Below, in pieces: positions 1-13,150 of a DNA stretch of 64,000 nucleotides. The notes beneath the pieces were generated by a model, which was not told where the DNA came from, did no database searches, and saw only the letters and a program-made list of their open reading frames with translations. Position 1 is the first letter of the stretch. Each line of letters begins with the position of its first letter. The translations under genes were made by a program, and so were the position numbers. The stretch lies in NCBI RefSeq assembly GCF_030272615.1, contig NC_081405.1:654744920-654808919 (forward strand), in the 5' to 3' direction. The DNA is from Cryptomeria japonica. Taxonomy: Eukaryota; Streptophyta; Pinopsida; Cupressales; Cupressaceae.

Positions 1-154
1 CTTGGGAGCTTATTAGGAGTTCGTCTTGAATTTGGGAAATACACATAGAGGAGATAGAATATTGATCAATACACATTACGTATCCTCATCAAGCATAAAT
101 ACAAGAGGTATAGACTATAGCAAGCACATATCATGAGCCAAAGGATCATATTCA
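1..154. other. left flank of Copia-1, no gene seen
   Basis: Short AT-rich stretch before the first base of the Copia-1 3' LTR at 155. Its last five bases (attca) match the five bases on the far side of the element at 41987-41991 (atttg) at three positions. That is compatible with a decayed 5-bp target duplication but does not prove it. No coding or RNA feature is visible. Confidence 0.5.
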
Positions 155-1557
155 TGATGAATAAATGATGAACAGTTAGTACAAAACTGGTACTGAGAGG
201 GGGGGGTGAATCAGTATAGGCAAAAACACTTTTCCTTAAACCAGTTTGACTAAAAACACTGCACTTGACTAGCAAGAAATAACACCGGTCTAAACCAGAT
301 TACTATCGATTAAACACAGTAAGAATGTGAAAGACATAAACTGGTAACTCTTAAATTTCCACACAATCTAACATCTTATTTCCACTTCACCCATATGCAT
401 ACACTAGTGATACATCAACAGAAATGTAAAGACTTACTGGTTCAACATGCTTTACTGCTTGACAGAAAATAACAAAGCATCACATGAAAAAGCATCACAC
501 ATAACACACATATTTTTTTCACATGGAAACCCAACTGGAAAAAACCACGGTGGGGATGAATACCCACAAGCTGTTCTTTGAACCCTTTTGAAGTTCGCTC
601 TGTTAGGAGCCTAGTCCAATTAGAGACTTTTACAATAGGTTCTATTAGGAACCGATCCTGCTAGGGATCACCCAGTTAAGGGATAGCTAAAATACCTAGT
701 TAAGGGTTAAACAATGTTAAAGGTTACCTTGTCAAAGGATTTCAAGAACTCAAACATTTTGAGTCACCTTGTTAAAGGATTTACAACAAGTCAGTTAAAG
801 CTACCCTGTTAAGGGATTTTTCAACTGTTGAAGTGGTTAGAGGTAAATAGGTATTACAATGATCTGGTAACAGCACTTCAATGCCAATGCAGATCCATTT
901 TACTTCCTTCCTTCTACAATCACATTCTGCAGGTATCTATTGTCTTATCTGGTCTGGCAAGAATCATGTATCTCTGCACTTAGATACACACACAACATTT
1001 TCCAAAAACTTCAACATGAAAAAAAACATTGACCTTATAGAAAATAGATAGGTTGGTAGCATAAACCCTAAACCCTAAAAATTTAGGTTAAGCAATTCAG
1101 TCGGTTCAATCCTAACCATTGAACATATTGCATTGATTACAACAGTCTTGAACAGATCTCAAGACATTCTCCAATGTTTGTTCTTCACCGATTCTTGGAG
1201 GCTGATAACCCATCACGCGTTCTCCACCATTTACAGAGACTTCGCACATTTCTAAGGTAGATAGGATCAATCTCCTTCATGCAAGATCCTTCATGCGCAC
1301 AAGGCTGATGTGGAAACACAATTTGTTCTTCATTATAATGCTAACTCATCACACGATGTCATCAGTTGAATCACACAGGCTTGGAACACTTTAGCCGGAA
1401 ACCTTGAAGCTAAGACTACCAACCGGTAGTCATACCATATGAAACCTTGATACAAAACATTCCATATACTGGTTCACCTTGAACAAACATACTGCTTCAC
1501 TTTTTAACAAATATCGGTTTACATCATCATATTGGTTCTCTTATACATCATCATACT
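155..1557 (-). repeat. Copia-1 3' LTR, left piece
   Basis: Aligns base by base with the 5' LTR at 40496-41986 and the Copia-2 LTR at 59325-60865. All three begin TGATGA, have a G run (gagagggggg) about 45 bp in, share a block of GTTAAGGG-type repeats, and contain AAACCCTAA. The copy stops at 1557 inside the sequence catcatcatact and resumes at 16577, where the gag-only element was inserted. Divergence from the 5' LTR is near 10% in the first 165 bases by eye. Confidence 0.88.
670..820. repeat. short tandem motif block inside copia LTR (GTTAAAGG/GTTAAGGG type)
   Basis: About six loosely spaced copies of a 12-18 bp motif resembling ccttgttaaaggattt occur here, for example near 676, 701, 728, 771 and 810. 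The same block recurs in the other copia LTRs at about 41015-41140 and 59845-60045. Conservation in three LTRs makes it part of the family, not noise. It may be regulatory or may have grown by slippage; I cannot tell which. Confidence 0.6.
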
Positions 1558-2635
1558 TGTTGTTCTCAAATTCTAATTGCTTTGTTCTCCTTACTCGAAT
1601 CTTAGATCTCTGTCGCTTATGGAGAGAAACATCAGGAAATAGAACAAAAGACAACATATAACAAGGTTTATACAGAAACCTTCTACACTTCAAGCTTTCA
1701 CCTAGCTTAGGCGGGTTTACCCTTTGTGATTACTTTTCATAACTGTGATTGGAGATTTACAGAGAAGACAAATACCAACCCATGCAAACCCTATCACTTT
1801 GAACATAAAAGAAAGGCTTGTAATCATTTTCATTTATCTCCAAGAAGCTTATAGAACCTAGCAAAACTATACCAGTGATTTATCCCGGGCTTCAAAGTCA
1901 CCTAAGACTAAATAAGAATTCTAAATTGGAAATCCACATACATTTCATCATTCTGACTTCACTAAACTTACATATGCCTGACATACATAGATTTTGATCT
2001 TTATGCTAAACCCAATTATTAGATTCAAGCAGAATTACTGATTACTATCAAAGAAATTCTAAGTATATTTAATCTCCCTCCTTGAGAGAGAAACCTAAAA
2101 CATCTCCATGAATTTTCCTTGCAAATCATTCAATTAAATAACCCTAGATTATCTAACTGAACCAGTAAATCAGTTATGCATACAAGAAGACAACTGGAAT
2201 TTCGGATCAGAATGCCTTGATCTGTATATTTATATCCATCATCGAATCTACATTAACTCAGAATGATCTATCAAAACCAGAAAGAAAAAACCCCAAATAT
2301 ATTTTGCCAGAGCTTTTTTACAAAAATCTTGTGATCACTAAAAATGAGAAGAAATTGGGACTAATAAGAAGAGGGAAAAGATTAGGTCTGCAACCGAAAT
2401 TGCCAAGTGTCTCTTTGCCAACTGAATTTCAATCCCTTTCTCTTTCCCAAGGAAACTACTCTCAAAATATCTAATCTTTGTTGGAACAAACTTCATAACT
2501 GCATTCCTCATCACGAGAGCTTTCGGGTCATATATAATACTTCATATTTTCGCAAAAATAAGCCTCTGAGTGAATTAATCACTCATGTGTGCACAATCAT
2601 TTAAATTTTTTAATTTTCTATATAGTCTCAACTAT

Positions 2636-3660
2636 ATATTTAATCTGATTTTAACTTTGATTTTTGGCTTTGATTTTGGCCTGATGCCCTACCATGTGGC
2701 GGTTTTTGATTGGTCGATGGGGTCCACTAGGTGCCATCTGGGATGACACCTCATCACTCCACCACGTGTCCACCACCGAGCTGCTTGCTCATTGCCACAT
2801 CATCGCCATGTGTCTGCCACCTCAGTGCCACCTATGCACCACTAGGATGGGACCCGCCTGGTGGACCGCCAACTGGACCTACCACCTGGCTTTCACCATA
2901 TTGCAATGGCTAACCAGCAAGTATCTTTGGTCTCCGAAATTGTGTGAGTCATTGGATCTTTCTGGACTTGCTCAATCTTTACCTCCCTTCACTGAGCTTT
3001 TCACCATTTCACGGACCTTAACTGGCTTGCATCTCTCCTCTGCGAAGTCACGCCAGGTGTCGATCTCCTACAACTTACTCACCAGTTAAGTCAACCTTCC
3101 TCTACAAAATTCACCCACCTCAGGAACCATGCCTACATTGGGAACTATATATTTAATCTGATTTTAACTTTAATTTTTGGCTCTTATTTTGGCTTGACAC
3201 CCTGCCACATGGCGATCTCTGATTGGTCAATGGGGTCCATTGGGCACCATCTGGGATGACACCTCATCACTCTGCCACGTGTCTGCCACCAAGCTACTTA
3301 CTCATCGCCATGTCATCACCATGTGTGTGCCACCTGTGTGCCACCTATGCACAACTAGGATGGGAAGTGCCTGTTGGACCGCCAACTGGACCTGCCACCT
3401 GGCTTTTGCCATTTCGCAATGGCTAATCGGCAAGCATCTTTGGTCTCCAAAATTGCATGAGCCATTGGATCTTTCTGGACTTGCTCGATCTTTAACTCCC
3501 TTTGCTAAGCTTTTCTTCATTTTGCAGACCTTCACTGGCTTGCATCTCTCCTTTGCGAAGTCATGCCGGTCGTCGATCTCCTGCAACTTGCTCACCAGTT
3601 AAAATGGCCTTCCTCTGCAAAATTCACCCACCTCTAGAACTGTGCCTATGTGGGGTCCAC
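2636..3660. repeat. two ~510-bp tandem units in LTR copy A
   Basis: Each unit starts near tttaactttgatttttgg, then a GC-richer stretch with CCACGTGTC-like motifs (for example near 2763 and 3278), a run of gccacct and gccatgtg words, and ends near gttcaccagttaag. The second unit starts about 513 bases after the first. Copy B has three units. CACGTG is the plant G-box/ABRE core, so the block could be a duplicated U3 enhancer; that is inference. Confidence 0.7.
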
Positions 3661-4118
3661 TTGTCACCATTCAGTCAGCCTCCTTAGTCACCTTGGGATC
3701 CATGCCCACGTGAGTGGGGTCCGCATTGGGTTCCCATAGTACCTTGTGTCAAAAGCCTTGAGACTTTGACATATTACTAGTTTGGAGTATTATTTTAAAA
3801 TATCAAAAATAACCCTTGCCCGACCGATGTGGGATAAAGTATTTCACCTGGGACTGCACTTTTGAAGGTTTTTCTCATGGCACCTGAGTGTTTTCATGGA
3901 ATTTGTTGATGGTTCTTTTCAACACCCAACCAACACCAAAAAATTATTGCTTTACACCAGCTATTTGCATTTATTTGTATTTAACATACTAGTCTTTCGT
4001 ATCATTCTGAGACATTATTTTCAATATTACTGTAGCATGCTTGATCACCTGAGGCAAGAAAAACCTAAAACATTCTCAATAATGTAACTATATTGAATGG
4101 AAAACCCTCATTCATGTA

Positions 4119-4565
4119 CTATTTGAGAATCAATTTTGCAGTGTTCGTTTCACAGACAAGGTAAAAAATCTCGTTACAAAAAATGTCCACAGAAGACTTT
4201 TCCCTCACTTTTAGTTGCTGGAGGACATCAATGGCATGACTAATTTGTCTGTGTTCAATACAACAAAGAACTATCTTACTGCAAATAGAATACCAGTCCT
4301 GTTTATCTCTATACTCATTAAGCAACTGAAACATTTCAGAAAAATTACTTTGCATTCCAAGGTATTCAATTAGAATCCTAATCGCTTTTGGCTCTAGGAC
4401 TTGACCTACTTTCTTTATTTCCTCATATATTTCAAATGCTTCTGAAACTCTTCCATTTGAAGCAAGTGTTGTTATCAGGGTGCTTGTGATCTCTATTGAG
4501 TAAGCCTTGTCTCTTTGATCCTTAACAATCTCTTTTGGCTCACGTGAACTTTGGAGGACTGGCAA
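4119..4565 (-). pseudogene. PPR-like (helical repeat) gene fragment in LTR copy A
   Basis: A 148-codon open stretch whose residues 24-60 read as a pentatricopeptide-type helix pair (ITSTLITTLASNGRVSEAF, then EIYEEIKK), followed by two weaker repeats around ILIEYLGMQ and AIDVLQQLKV. PPR proteins bind organellar RNA in plants, and a full protein has many more repeats, so this is a fragment. The same segment is in copy B, with a 1-bp insertion. It lies antisense to the plus strand, like the element's gag. The fragment looks captured by the LTR, not a resident gene. The family call is by eye from repeat periodicity. Confidence 0.5.
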
Positions 4566-5322
4566 AGGGCATGAGAGCTAGGCTTTACACCAGGTAATTG
4601 CATTTTGCTATGTTTTATATGCCTTTTAGCACCTTGACCATGCAGGGGGAGAATGGACCTGCCAACTTCTATTCCACACCATACTCTATTTTCTATGCCT
4701 TTTACCTCTGCAACTCACCCACCATGTGGACTTTGTGCCTTATGCTCCATGTGAAAGAGGGGTTTATGGCTTCACACTAGCCAATTGCATTCTCTCTTTT
4801 CTGGTAGCCTTCTCAAAGTAGTCCCCTATGCTCCCACTCTCCCACTCTAGCAACTCACAATGTTTAGAGGATGTCAGCATCTCATGGCATTTGGAACTAC
4901 ACCTGCCAAATCTGCATTTCTTTGGAAGCTTTCTGCTACTAACTTCAACGCCATATGCCATCTAGTTTACATTTCTCAATGCAAATGTGTGCCTCTGCAA
5001 TTTCATATGAATAACTACCAGCATACCTAGTAGCCAGAAGGCTATGCATAATGTGCTTATCAAATAATGTAAATGAAGTAGAGCACGAGAATATACATTG
5101 TGCCTCTAAAGGGTAACATTTGTATTAGAATTTCAACTTGGAAATGTGACATGAGCTCCATCCACCTTTCAGTTCTTTGCTTTGTCTATTAGATACATTT
5201 GTGCATATTTTGCCAAATATTTATTCTCATTCACTTTGGACAACGAAGTGAAGGCAAGAGACTAGAGAGGAGAGAAAGGCAAATGGGTTTGCGTACTTGT
5301 CATTCCTTATCCCGCACGCCCA

Positions 5323-5580
5323 TTAGCAGAATATCCTCCACGCATCCTCTGGCTCACTTTTCCACCAAATCAAAACTGATTTCATTGGGGCAATTCCCTC
5401 CCCATTATGAATGATGGGAGTTTTAAAATTTGAAAAGACTTCCTTTTCATCATATAATACACTCATCTTTCCTATGCTAGTGTCTTTCAACGTTACAGTT
5501 CCATCCCAATCTCCATGTAGCTCATAAAGTACATCTTGAGATACTTCTGTAGATTCTAGTGTTGGATCCCTTGAGACCAA
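5323..5580 (-). pseudogene. unrecognised host-like coding fragment, LTR copy A
   Basis: An 85-codon open stretch containing LYELHGDWDGTVTLKD and a short acidic C-terminal end (SEPEDAW). The counterpart in copy B (14726-15079) keeps the same reading frame with about ten substitutions. That mild conservation and the non-repetitive composition suggest an exon of a real gene captured with the PPR-like fragment 750 bp away. I do not recognise the family. Confidence 0.35.
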
Positions 5581-5599
5581 AGAAGGATTTTCCTTTGTA

Positions 5600-7091
5600 A
5601 GTTAAGTTTGCCTTCAATCCAGTTTGCTTGCACTAGATTTCTACATTACCAATCCATTCAATTACAGGCTGGACCAAGCGAGCTACATCTTCTTTTCACT
5701 GTAGGATTTTATCCATTTGATGCTTAGATTCCTAGAAAAAAAACATTTGAAATATTGCACTATAGTCACCAAGACTAGCGATCAAAAATCCTGTTTCATA
5801 TGGAATTACACTTCACTTACCAATGAACAACCATTTAAAAAATACGAAATTCTCTCAATGAACCAAGTCGCCAGTAAAATCAATGCATGAGCATAAGCCA
5901 GGTCGGGCCCCAAAGTGGGTCTGACTAAAAAAATTTTTGTTTTCATGCAACTGACCTCTAGAATATCTCAGACACCTTGAACATACCTTTGGAATTGATC
6001 AGTACCATTTTCGGATCATCAAACCGAGTTTTACAACTTTCAAGCACTTACGCCACATTTTTGCATTTAATCGCGAAGATGTAATTTTCAAAGTGGTCAA
6101 AACACCTTTCTGGACCTCGCCATCTGACAGGCATGTACTCTAATATACAAGAATGAATTCTACCAAATGGTTTCTCAAGATGAGTCCTAAGTGAAGAGAT
6201 TTAATCAGCAAAAATGACCAACTGGCTTTGTCGACACTGCGGACTTGATGAAGTCAATGTTCTGGGAACACATGATACCTTTCTTAAAAATATCAAACGA
6301 CCTCTGTAGACCCTCAAATTTGAAACATAGGTACCTTGAAGTAAATATTAAATCTTTGGATTCTCAGTTCAACCAAAAGTCTGACTGGGTGCAAATGGCA
6401 CGCTCATGAAAATAGCTACATTAACTGATATAACATTGAAAGTATGGATCACTGAAAACGAAGACTCAATGAACCCTTTTGAAAACCGATCAAATGGATT
6501 GGTAGGAGCCTAAAACTAGAAAAATTGCTTGTCATCTATACCAATAATAACCCAGAGTAAACGTTCTAACATGACACTCACTAAGGCAACTTTTACACTT
6601 GTGCAAAACAGGGCTCCAACTAGCAGCTGAAACAGGGACTTGCCAAAACATACAAACTGCAAACAGTTAGAGCTTTGAAAACTGAGCAAATGAATTCATG
6701 AAGACTTGAAATTTTGCATAGAGGTACACTTTTATGAATAGAATTGAATCCATTCTTAATTTCTTCATGAAAATCAATAGGGAAAAAGTTGTAAACACTC
6801 AAAGTAGGCTACTCAATAAAACCTGCATTTGTGCCTAAAATGCACTTTCAGCTCACCCCTTGAAATGGGTAGCTAGTAAACTGATCCAAACTAAATTTTG
6901 AAAGTTGTACATCACTGAATAGGCCAAATGAAAGGTGTAGGACACATTTCCTGAGCCTTACACTTCGAAAATCAACTGGCTCCATTTTGCCCTCTCTCTA
7001 ATTAGGCCATTCAAACTAACTCATTTGGAAATGCAAAGCAAAAATTTGAATTGGGCCTCAAAACTTGACTCAATTTTAATGAGTCCTAATA
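5600..7091. other. LTR copy A, non-coding part
   Basis: No convincing ORF, RNA gene or internal repeat found. The sequence is present again at about 15100-16576 with a few percent substitutions, which shows it is part of the LTR unit. Confidence 0.6.
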
Positions 7092-7472
7092 GTGGCTCTG
7101 ACTGGGGATGGTTGATTGCAAGATCAACCCAAGAATCCAGAATCTATGGTTAAGCAGACGACCCAAAAAATAGAAAAATCTCTTCTCTTCTCTTCTCAAA
7201 AGCAAAGGGCTTCCTTATTCTACCCAAACATCAGGGCACTTTATTGAAAACCACACAACTGAAGCAAAGCAACTATACAAGATATACAAACATACTTACA
7301 ACTGATTATAACTGCTCCACTTTCCTCAACATTTACCTCTGTCAAAAATCAGATTTGCATCTCTTGATATCATGATCCAAACAAAGGCACCTTCCTGTAA
7401 CAACTGAGCATAATCATTATAATCAAACCTTACCATCATACTGCTGAAACAACTGGTGTACATGCCTTTTAT
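7092..7472. other. untranslated segment between gag stop and 3' LTR of the gag-only element
   Basis: Unique sequence with no ORF. A polypurine tract would be expected next to the LTR at 7091, but the adjoining bases (minus strand ...CAGTCAGAGCCAC) are not purine-rich, so its PPT is degraded or non-standard. A CT-rich stretch (tctcttctcttctcttctc) sits at about 7181-7199. Confidence 0.45.
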
Positions 7473-9629
7473 CTAATTTTGAACTTTATAGTCACACATT
7501 ACTTCAACAGAAGTAAAATCACGAGACAAGGCACAATTGAGGCCTTCCCACAAGCTGCCATACCTTTCACCATCCCAATCAATTCTATCTTTTGCAAGGA
7601 CATCATCATGTTGAACTTCAAAAGTAAAACATTCATTCTCAACACTGTAATTCTCATCAGCACATGCCTTATTACCATTTAAATTTATAGAATGAGGGGC
7701 ATTACTTACTAATTGATGCAAACAAGGAACATAAATGTTATAATCCAGATGTGATACTTCACTATGCTGATCACACTCCTTACTATCCTTGTTCATCAAG
7801 CTCAAAACCTCTGCATTTTCAATATCCCATTCATGGAAAAGAATGCATACCTCTAGCTGAAGCAAATCCTCAGCTAAGTCTTTATCATTTAGACTTATAT
7901 CCACCTGAAAAACTTCCATTTGTGGTATGAAGTAATCATCACACAACCCATGCCTCTTATCTTCATCATGAAGCATGTCACTGCTACATGGAATGGTATT
8001 AGCATTGTGGACTGGATCATCATTCACAACATCTGGCTGATCAATTATTTCTTCATACAAAGGGTTAGAAACCAAATGGGAAATCCCCTTATGAAGATTA
8101 TGACAATGAAGTGGTTGGTCAGTGTCTATGTCAACATTGAATAGAACATTAGAAAAATTGCTAAAAATACCATCCGCCATATCACCATAATCATCTTCAT
8201 CAGACAAAGAAGAAATTGAAACTAGGTTGGAACTATCCTCAATGTTCCATGTTTCACAACCACAAATTTTCATCCTCTGACCATCATTCTGAAAATCAAG
8301 ATAATCATACTTATCTTGCCACAATTGATCTTCTTTACCAATAGAACACTCGTCATCAACCAAAGAACAAAGATGAATATCACTGCCATTTACTTCATCT
8401 GATGAGTTTTCAGCATGTTCACTAAAATTTTTTGTCATAAAACCATCTGTTAGATCAACATGTTGTTCATCAAGTGTACAAGCATTCAGTTCATAGTCCT
8501 TCTCCAAAGAATCCTCTTCACCATATTGCAGAAGTTCTTCATTAACAACTCTAAGGCTCTCCAACATTTGAACTTTCTTATCCACAACTTCAAGAGCTTG
8601 CCTAAGTTCTGCAATCTTCTGGAATTGCATTGCACTTTGCTGTTCCATGTGACATTCTTTAAAAATTTGTTCATCAATGTGTGCTACATTTTCAGTGCAA
8701 TCATACATACCATTACAATTTTCTGATTTAACTTTGTGCATAACTTTGAAATTAGAAAGATCATCAACATGATTATAAGAAGTGAAATCTGAAAATACTT
8801 TAACCTCGTCTTCAACACAATTGACATTATCAATATTTAAATGAGGATCAACCATTGTTTGCACCAAAAAACTCTGATTTTCATTAGGAATGAAATTGTC
8901 GTGGTTGCCAGCACAAGTATGAACACCAAAACTCTGAGCATTACTTCTCACTTCACACTTAGTTGCAGCATTACAAACACTATGACAACAGACACTAGTG
9001 GATACAAGTCTTTTAGGAATGCCATATTTCAAATTTTTCTCTATGTCCATGGCTGTCACAAATGCCTAATGTAATGTCTTTAGCTCTTTATCCCTCAACC
9101 TGTAACTCATCTTACTTCCAAAGACATCCAAATTATTCACTAAGGACACTTTGTCATTTAGTTTATACCCTTGTGGGATCTTAGCCATTGCTTTGGAGAA
9201 TCTAACATTGAAGGTTGGCACTAATTCACCTTCCTCAATTTTGATGTCCATCAATTTCCTTAGTGCATCATTAAAATTTATTCTCTTAGCAAATTGCTCA
9301 AGAAAAGATGCAACTAATTCTTCCCATGAGGGAATAGAATCTACTGGCGAAAAGGGAAACCAATCCCTTGCATCCTCTTTCAATGATTGAACAAGTAACT
9401 TCATACACACATCTTCTTGATAGATTTCAAATTCTCCCATCAAATCTACTTTTTTTTTTAAATGTTGACATGCTGATTCAGATCTCTTCCCACTAAATAC
9501 TGGCAAATACTTTCTAATTTCCGTGGGTATGGGATTTGGGTAACTTGGAATACCTTCAAAGTTCAGAGCAGCATAATACTTCATACTAAAACTTTTCCTA
9601 TTACACGGTTGTGAAACTTCACTAATCAT
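7473..9629 (-). CDS. retrotransposon Gag polyprotein, one internal amber codon
   Basis: Two open stretches (9629-9066 and 9059-7473) lie in the same frame, separated by one TAG at 9066-9068 that fits a CAG-to-TAG change in ...TLH-stop-AFVTAMD. Together they make about 718 codons. Residues 60-185 look like a retrotrans_gag capsid domain: LMGEFEIYQEDVCMKLLVQS, then ARDWFPF, WEELVASFLEQF and FNVRFSKAM. The remaining roughly 530 residues are acidic, with Asp/Glu-rich runs and no zinc knuckle that I can see, and include NPLYEE, also found in the Gypsy-1 polyprotein. Gag would build the virus-like particle that packages the element RNA. No protease or pol follows. Only one stop in 2.1 kb makes it the best preserved ORF in the window. 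Confidence 0.75.
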
Positions 9630-10560
9630 TTCTTCTTGCTTCTACAAATAATTATACAACCTTGCATTGAATAATAAAACACTTCAAGCACATATCCTTA
9701 TTTAAATATTTTCATAACATTTCTTGACACAAAGCTTTTCAAATTTGCATACTATAGAAGAATATATATGTTGTAACTTCAGTAAAATAGATATGCAAAT
9801 AAGTTTGTAATTCCTCTTTCCCTTTTTGCTAGTGTTGTTCACTTAATGGGAAAACTATTTTACTCATTTAGATTTTTAGAATAAATTGTTTTGCATTTGA
9901 AACTTCTAAAAATACCTGGGTGTTTGCAGTTGTAAGACTTGTAGATCTGAGCATTTATTTCAGCTTCAACACTATCTTTTACCTCAGAGTCACCACCTCT
10001 TGCACAGAGGATATTTTGAACAACTAAATACAATTCAACACAAACTTAAATCTCTACTTCCTCCTTCAATCTCGCTGCAACACACACTCCTCCAAGCTAT
10101 TTAACACAAATCTGGAAAATACATCAGACTTATGTATGACTGAAATCCTTTACAGCACTTTTCATAAAACTTTTATGATGAAAGCACCTATCTGTGAATC
10201 TGCTAATTAAATCATCTGCATCTTAATATGATTCATAATATTATCTACTAATCTTATGAAAGTCTTGGAAATACAAACTTCTTTCAAGCATTGGTACAAA
10301 GACTAGAGTCACCACCCAATAAGGAATTGGGGAAAAATTTGCATACAGCTGCAAGGACTTGCTCACAACTCAGCAACATACATTCACTATTACTCCTTCA
10401 TAAAATATGACATGACAAACATATCATTCTACAGATCCAGAACAAGGAACATTTATTTCATCATAAAATCACTTTCAAACTTTGTGCATACACAATGGAC
10501 TGACTAACTGGATGAAACTAGGCAATTTCTATTCAGATTCCCTAGTAGACTTGCCATTTT
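9630..10560. other. leader between 5' LTR and gag of the gag-only element
   Basis: About 0.9 kb of AT-rich unique sequence with no ORF. A tRNA primer site is expected immediately left of 10561 on the minus strand; the local TGGCAAGTC is possible but not a match I recognise. Nothing else is seen. Confidence 0.45.
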
Positions 10561-11639
10561 TATTGTTCTCAAATTCTGATTGCTTTGTTTTCCCTTCTTG
10601 AATGTTAGATCTCTGTCGCTTATGGAGAGAAACAATAGGAAACAGAACAAAAGACAACATATAACAAGGTTTATACAAAAACCTTCTACACTTCAAGCTT
10701 TCACCTAGCTTAGGTAGGTTTACCCTTTGTGATTACTTTTCATAACTGTGATTGGAGATTTACATAGAAGACAAATACCAACCCCTACAAACCCTATCAC
10801 TTTGAACATAAAAGAAAGGCTTGTACTCATTTTCATTGATCTCCAAGAAGCTTATAGAACCTAGCAAAACTATACCAGTGCTTTATCCCCGGCTTCAGAG
10901 TCACCTAAGACTAAATAAGAATTCTAAATTGGAAATCCACATACATTTCATCATTCTGACTTCACTAAACTTACATATGCCTGACATACATAAATTTTGA
11001 TCTTTATGCTAAACCCAGTTATCAGATTCAAGCAGAATTATTGATTACTATCAGAGAAATTCTAAGTATATTTAATCTCCCTCCTTGAGAGAGAAACCTA
11101 AAACATCTCCATGAATTTGCCTTGCAAATCATTCAATTAAATAACCCTAGATTATCTAACTGAACCAATAAATCATTTATGCATACAAGAAGACAACTGG
11201 AATTTAGGATCAAAATGCCTTGATCTGTATATTTATATCCATCATCGAATCTACATTAACTCAGAATGATCTTTCAAAACCAGAAAGAAAAAACCCCAAA
11301 TATATTTTGCCAGATCTTTTTTACAAAAATCTTGTGATCACCAAAAATGAGAAGAAATTGGGACTAAGAAGAAGAGGGAAAAGATTAGGTCTGCAATTGA
11401 AATTGCCAAGTGTCTCTTTGCCAACTGAATTTCAATCCCTTTCTCTTTCCCATGGAAACTTCTCTCAAAATATCTAATCTTTGTTGGAACAAAATTCATA
11501 ACTACATTCCTCATCACGAGAGCTTTCCCGTGATATATAATACTTCATATTTTGGCCAAAAATAAGCCTCTGAGCGAATTAATCACTCATATGTGCACAA
11601 TCATTTAAATTTTTCAATTTTCTATATAGTCTCAACTAT

Positions 11640-13150
11640 ATATTTAATCTAATTTTAACTTTGATTTTTGGCTCTGATTTTCGCCTAACGCCCTGCCACG
11701 TGGTGGTCTCTAATTGGTTGATAGGGTCCACTGGGCGCCATCTGGGATGACACCTCATCACTCTGCCACATGTCCCCCACCAAGTTGCATGCTCGTCGCC
11801 ACATCATCACCATGTGTCTGCCACCTGCACGCCACCTATGCACCACTGGGATGGGACCTGCCTGCTGAACTGCCAACTAGACCTGCCACCTGGCTTTCGC
11901 CACTTCGCAATGGCTAACCGGCGAGCATCTTTGATCTCCAAAATCGTGCAAGCCATTGGATCTTTCTGGACTTGCTTGATCTTTAACTCCCTTCGCTGAG
12001 CTTTTCGCCATTTCACGGACCTTAACTGGCTTGCATCTCTCCTTCGCAAAGTCATGCCGGTCGTCGATCTCTTGCAACTTGTTCACCAGTTAAGTCGCCT
12101 ACCTTGGGAACCGTGCCTACATCGGGAACTATATATTTAATTTGATTTTAACTTTGATTTTTGGCTTTGATTTTGGCCTGACGCCTTGGCACATGGCAAT
12201 CTCTGATTGGTTGATGGGGTCCACTGGGCGCCATCTAAGATGACACCTCATCACTCTGCCACATGTCCACCACTGAGCTGCTTGCTCGTTGCCACGTCAT
12301 TGCCATGTGTCTACCACCTGCGCACCACCTTAGTGCCACCTATGCACCACTGGGACGGGACCCGCCTGCTGGACCGCCAACTGGACCTGCTACCTGGCTT
12401 TTGCCATTTTGCAATGGCTAATCGGCGAGCATCTTTGGTCTCAGAAATCGCGTGAGCTATTGGAATTTTTCAGACTTGCTTGATCTTTAACTCCCTTCGC
12501 TGAGCTTTTCGCCATTTTGCGGACCTTAACTGGTTTGCATCTCTCTTCATGAAGTGACGCTGATTTTTGATCTCCTACAACTTGCTCACCAGTTAAGTCG
12601 GCCTTCCTCAGCAAAATTCACCCACCTCGGGAACTGTGCATGTGTGGGGTCCACTTATCACCATTCTAATAACTTTGATTTTTGGCTCTGATTTTGGCTT
12701 GACGCCCTGGCACGTGGCGGTCTCTGATTGGTCGATGGGGTCCATCGGGCGCCATCTGGGATGACACCTCATCACTTCGCCATGTGTCCACCACCAAGCT
12801 GCTTGCTCGTCGCCACATCATCACCATGTGTTTGCCACCTGCATGCCACCTTAGCGCCACCTGCGCACCACTAGGATGGGACCCGCCTTGCTAGACCACC
12901 AACTGGACCTGCCACATGGCTTTCACCATTTTGCAATGGCTAACTAGCGACCATCTTTGGTCTCAGAAATCGCGCGAGCCGTTCGAATTTTTTGGACTTG
13001 CTCGATCTTTAACTCCCTTTGCTGAGCTTAACTGGTTTACATCTCTCCTTCGCGAAGTCACGTCGGCCGTCGATCTCTTGCAACTTTCTCACCAGTTAAG
13101 ATGGCCTTCCTCTGCAAAATTCACCCGTCTCCAGAACCGTGCCTATGTGG
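11640..13150. repeat. three ~490-525 bp tandem units in LTR copy B
   Basis: Unit starts (ttttaactttgatttttggc) fall near 11653, 12143 and 12666. Each has the ggtctctgattggtcgatgg word, a gccacatgtcc/ccacgtgg region and the gatctttaactccctt word. One unit more than copy A means that expansion or loss happened after the LTRs were made identical at insertion, or by unequal exchange. Confidence 0.7.

Larger units (their letters stand above)
1558..7091 (-). repeat. giant LTR, copy A (5.5 kb; 3' LTR of the gag-only element)
   Basis: Nearly collinear with 10561-16576, at roughly 95% identity by eye. It starts TGTTGTTCTC and ends at GAGTCCTAATA, both shared with copy B. It holds a tandem block of about 500-bp units (two here, three in copy B), a PPR-like coding fragment, a second coding fragment near 5323-5580, and about 1.5 kb (5600-7091) in which I see no gene. 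LTRs this long are unusual and partly consist of captured host-like sequence. Confidence 0.8.

Noticed and set aside
1066-1082. Interstitial telomere repeat (aaaccctaaaccctaaa)
   Set aside because: Only two units, and it recurs at the same place in the other two copia LTRs. It is a telo-box-like LTR motif, not telomeric DNA.
2694-3602. Plus-strand ORFs in the LTR tandem units (for example 131 codons at 2694)
   Set aside because: Composition follows the repeated gccacct/catgtg words. The frames are not conserved between units and nothing resembles a protein family.
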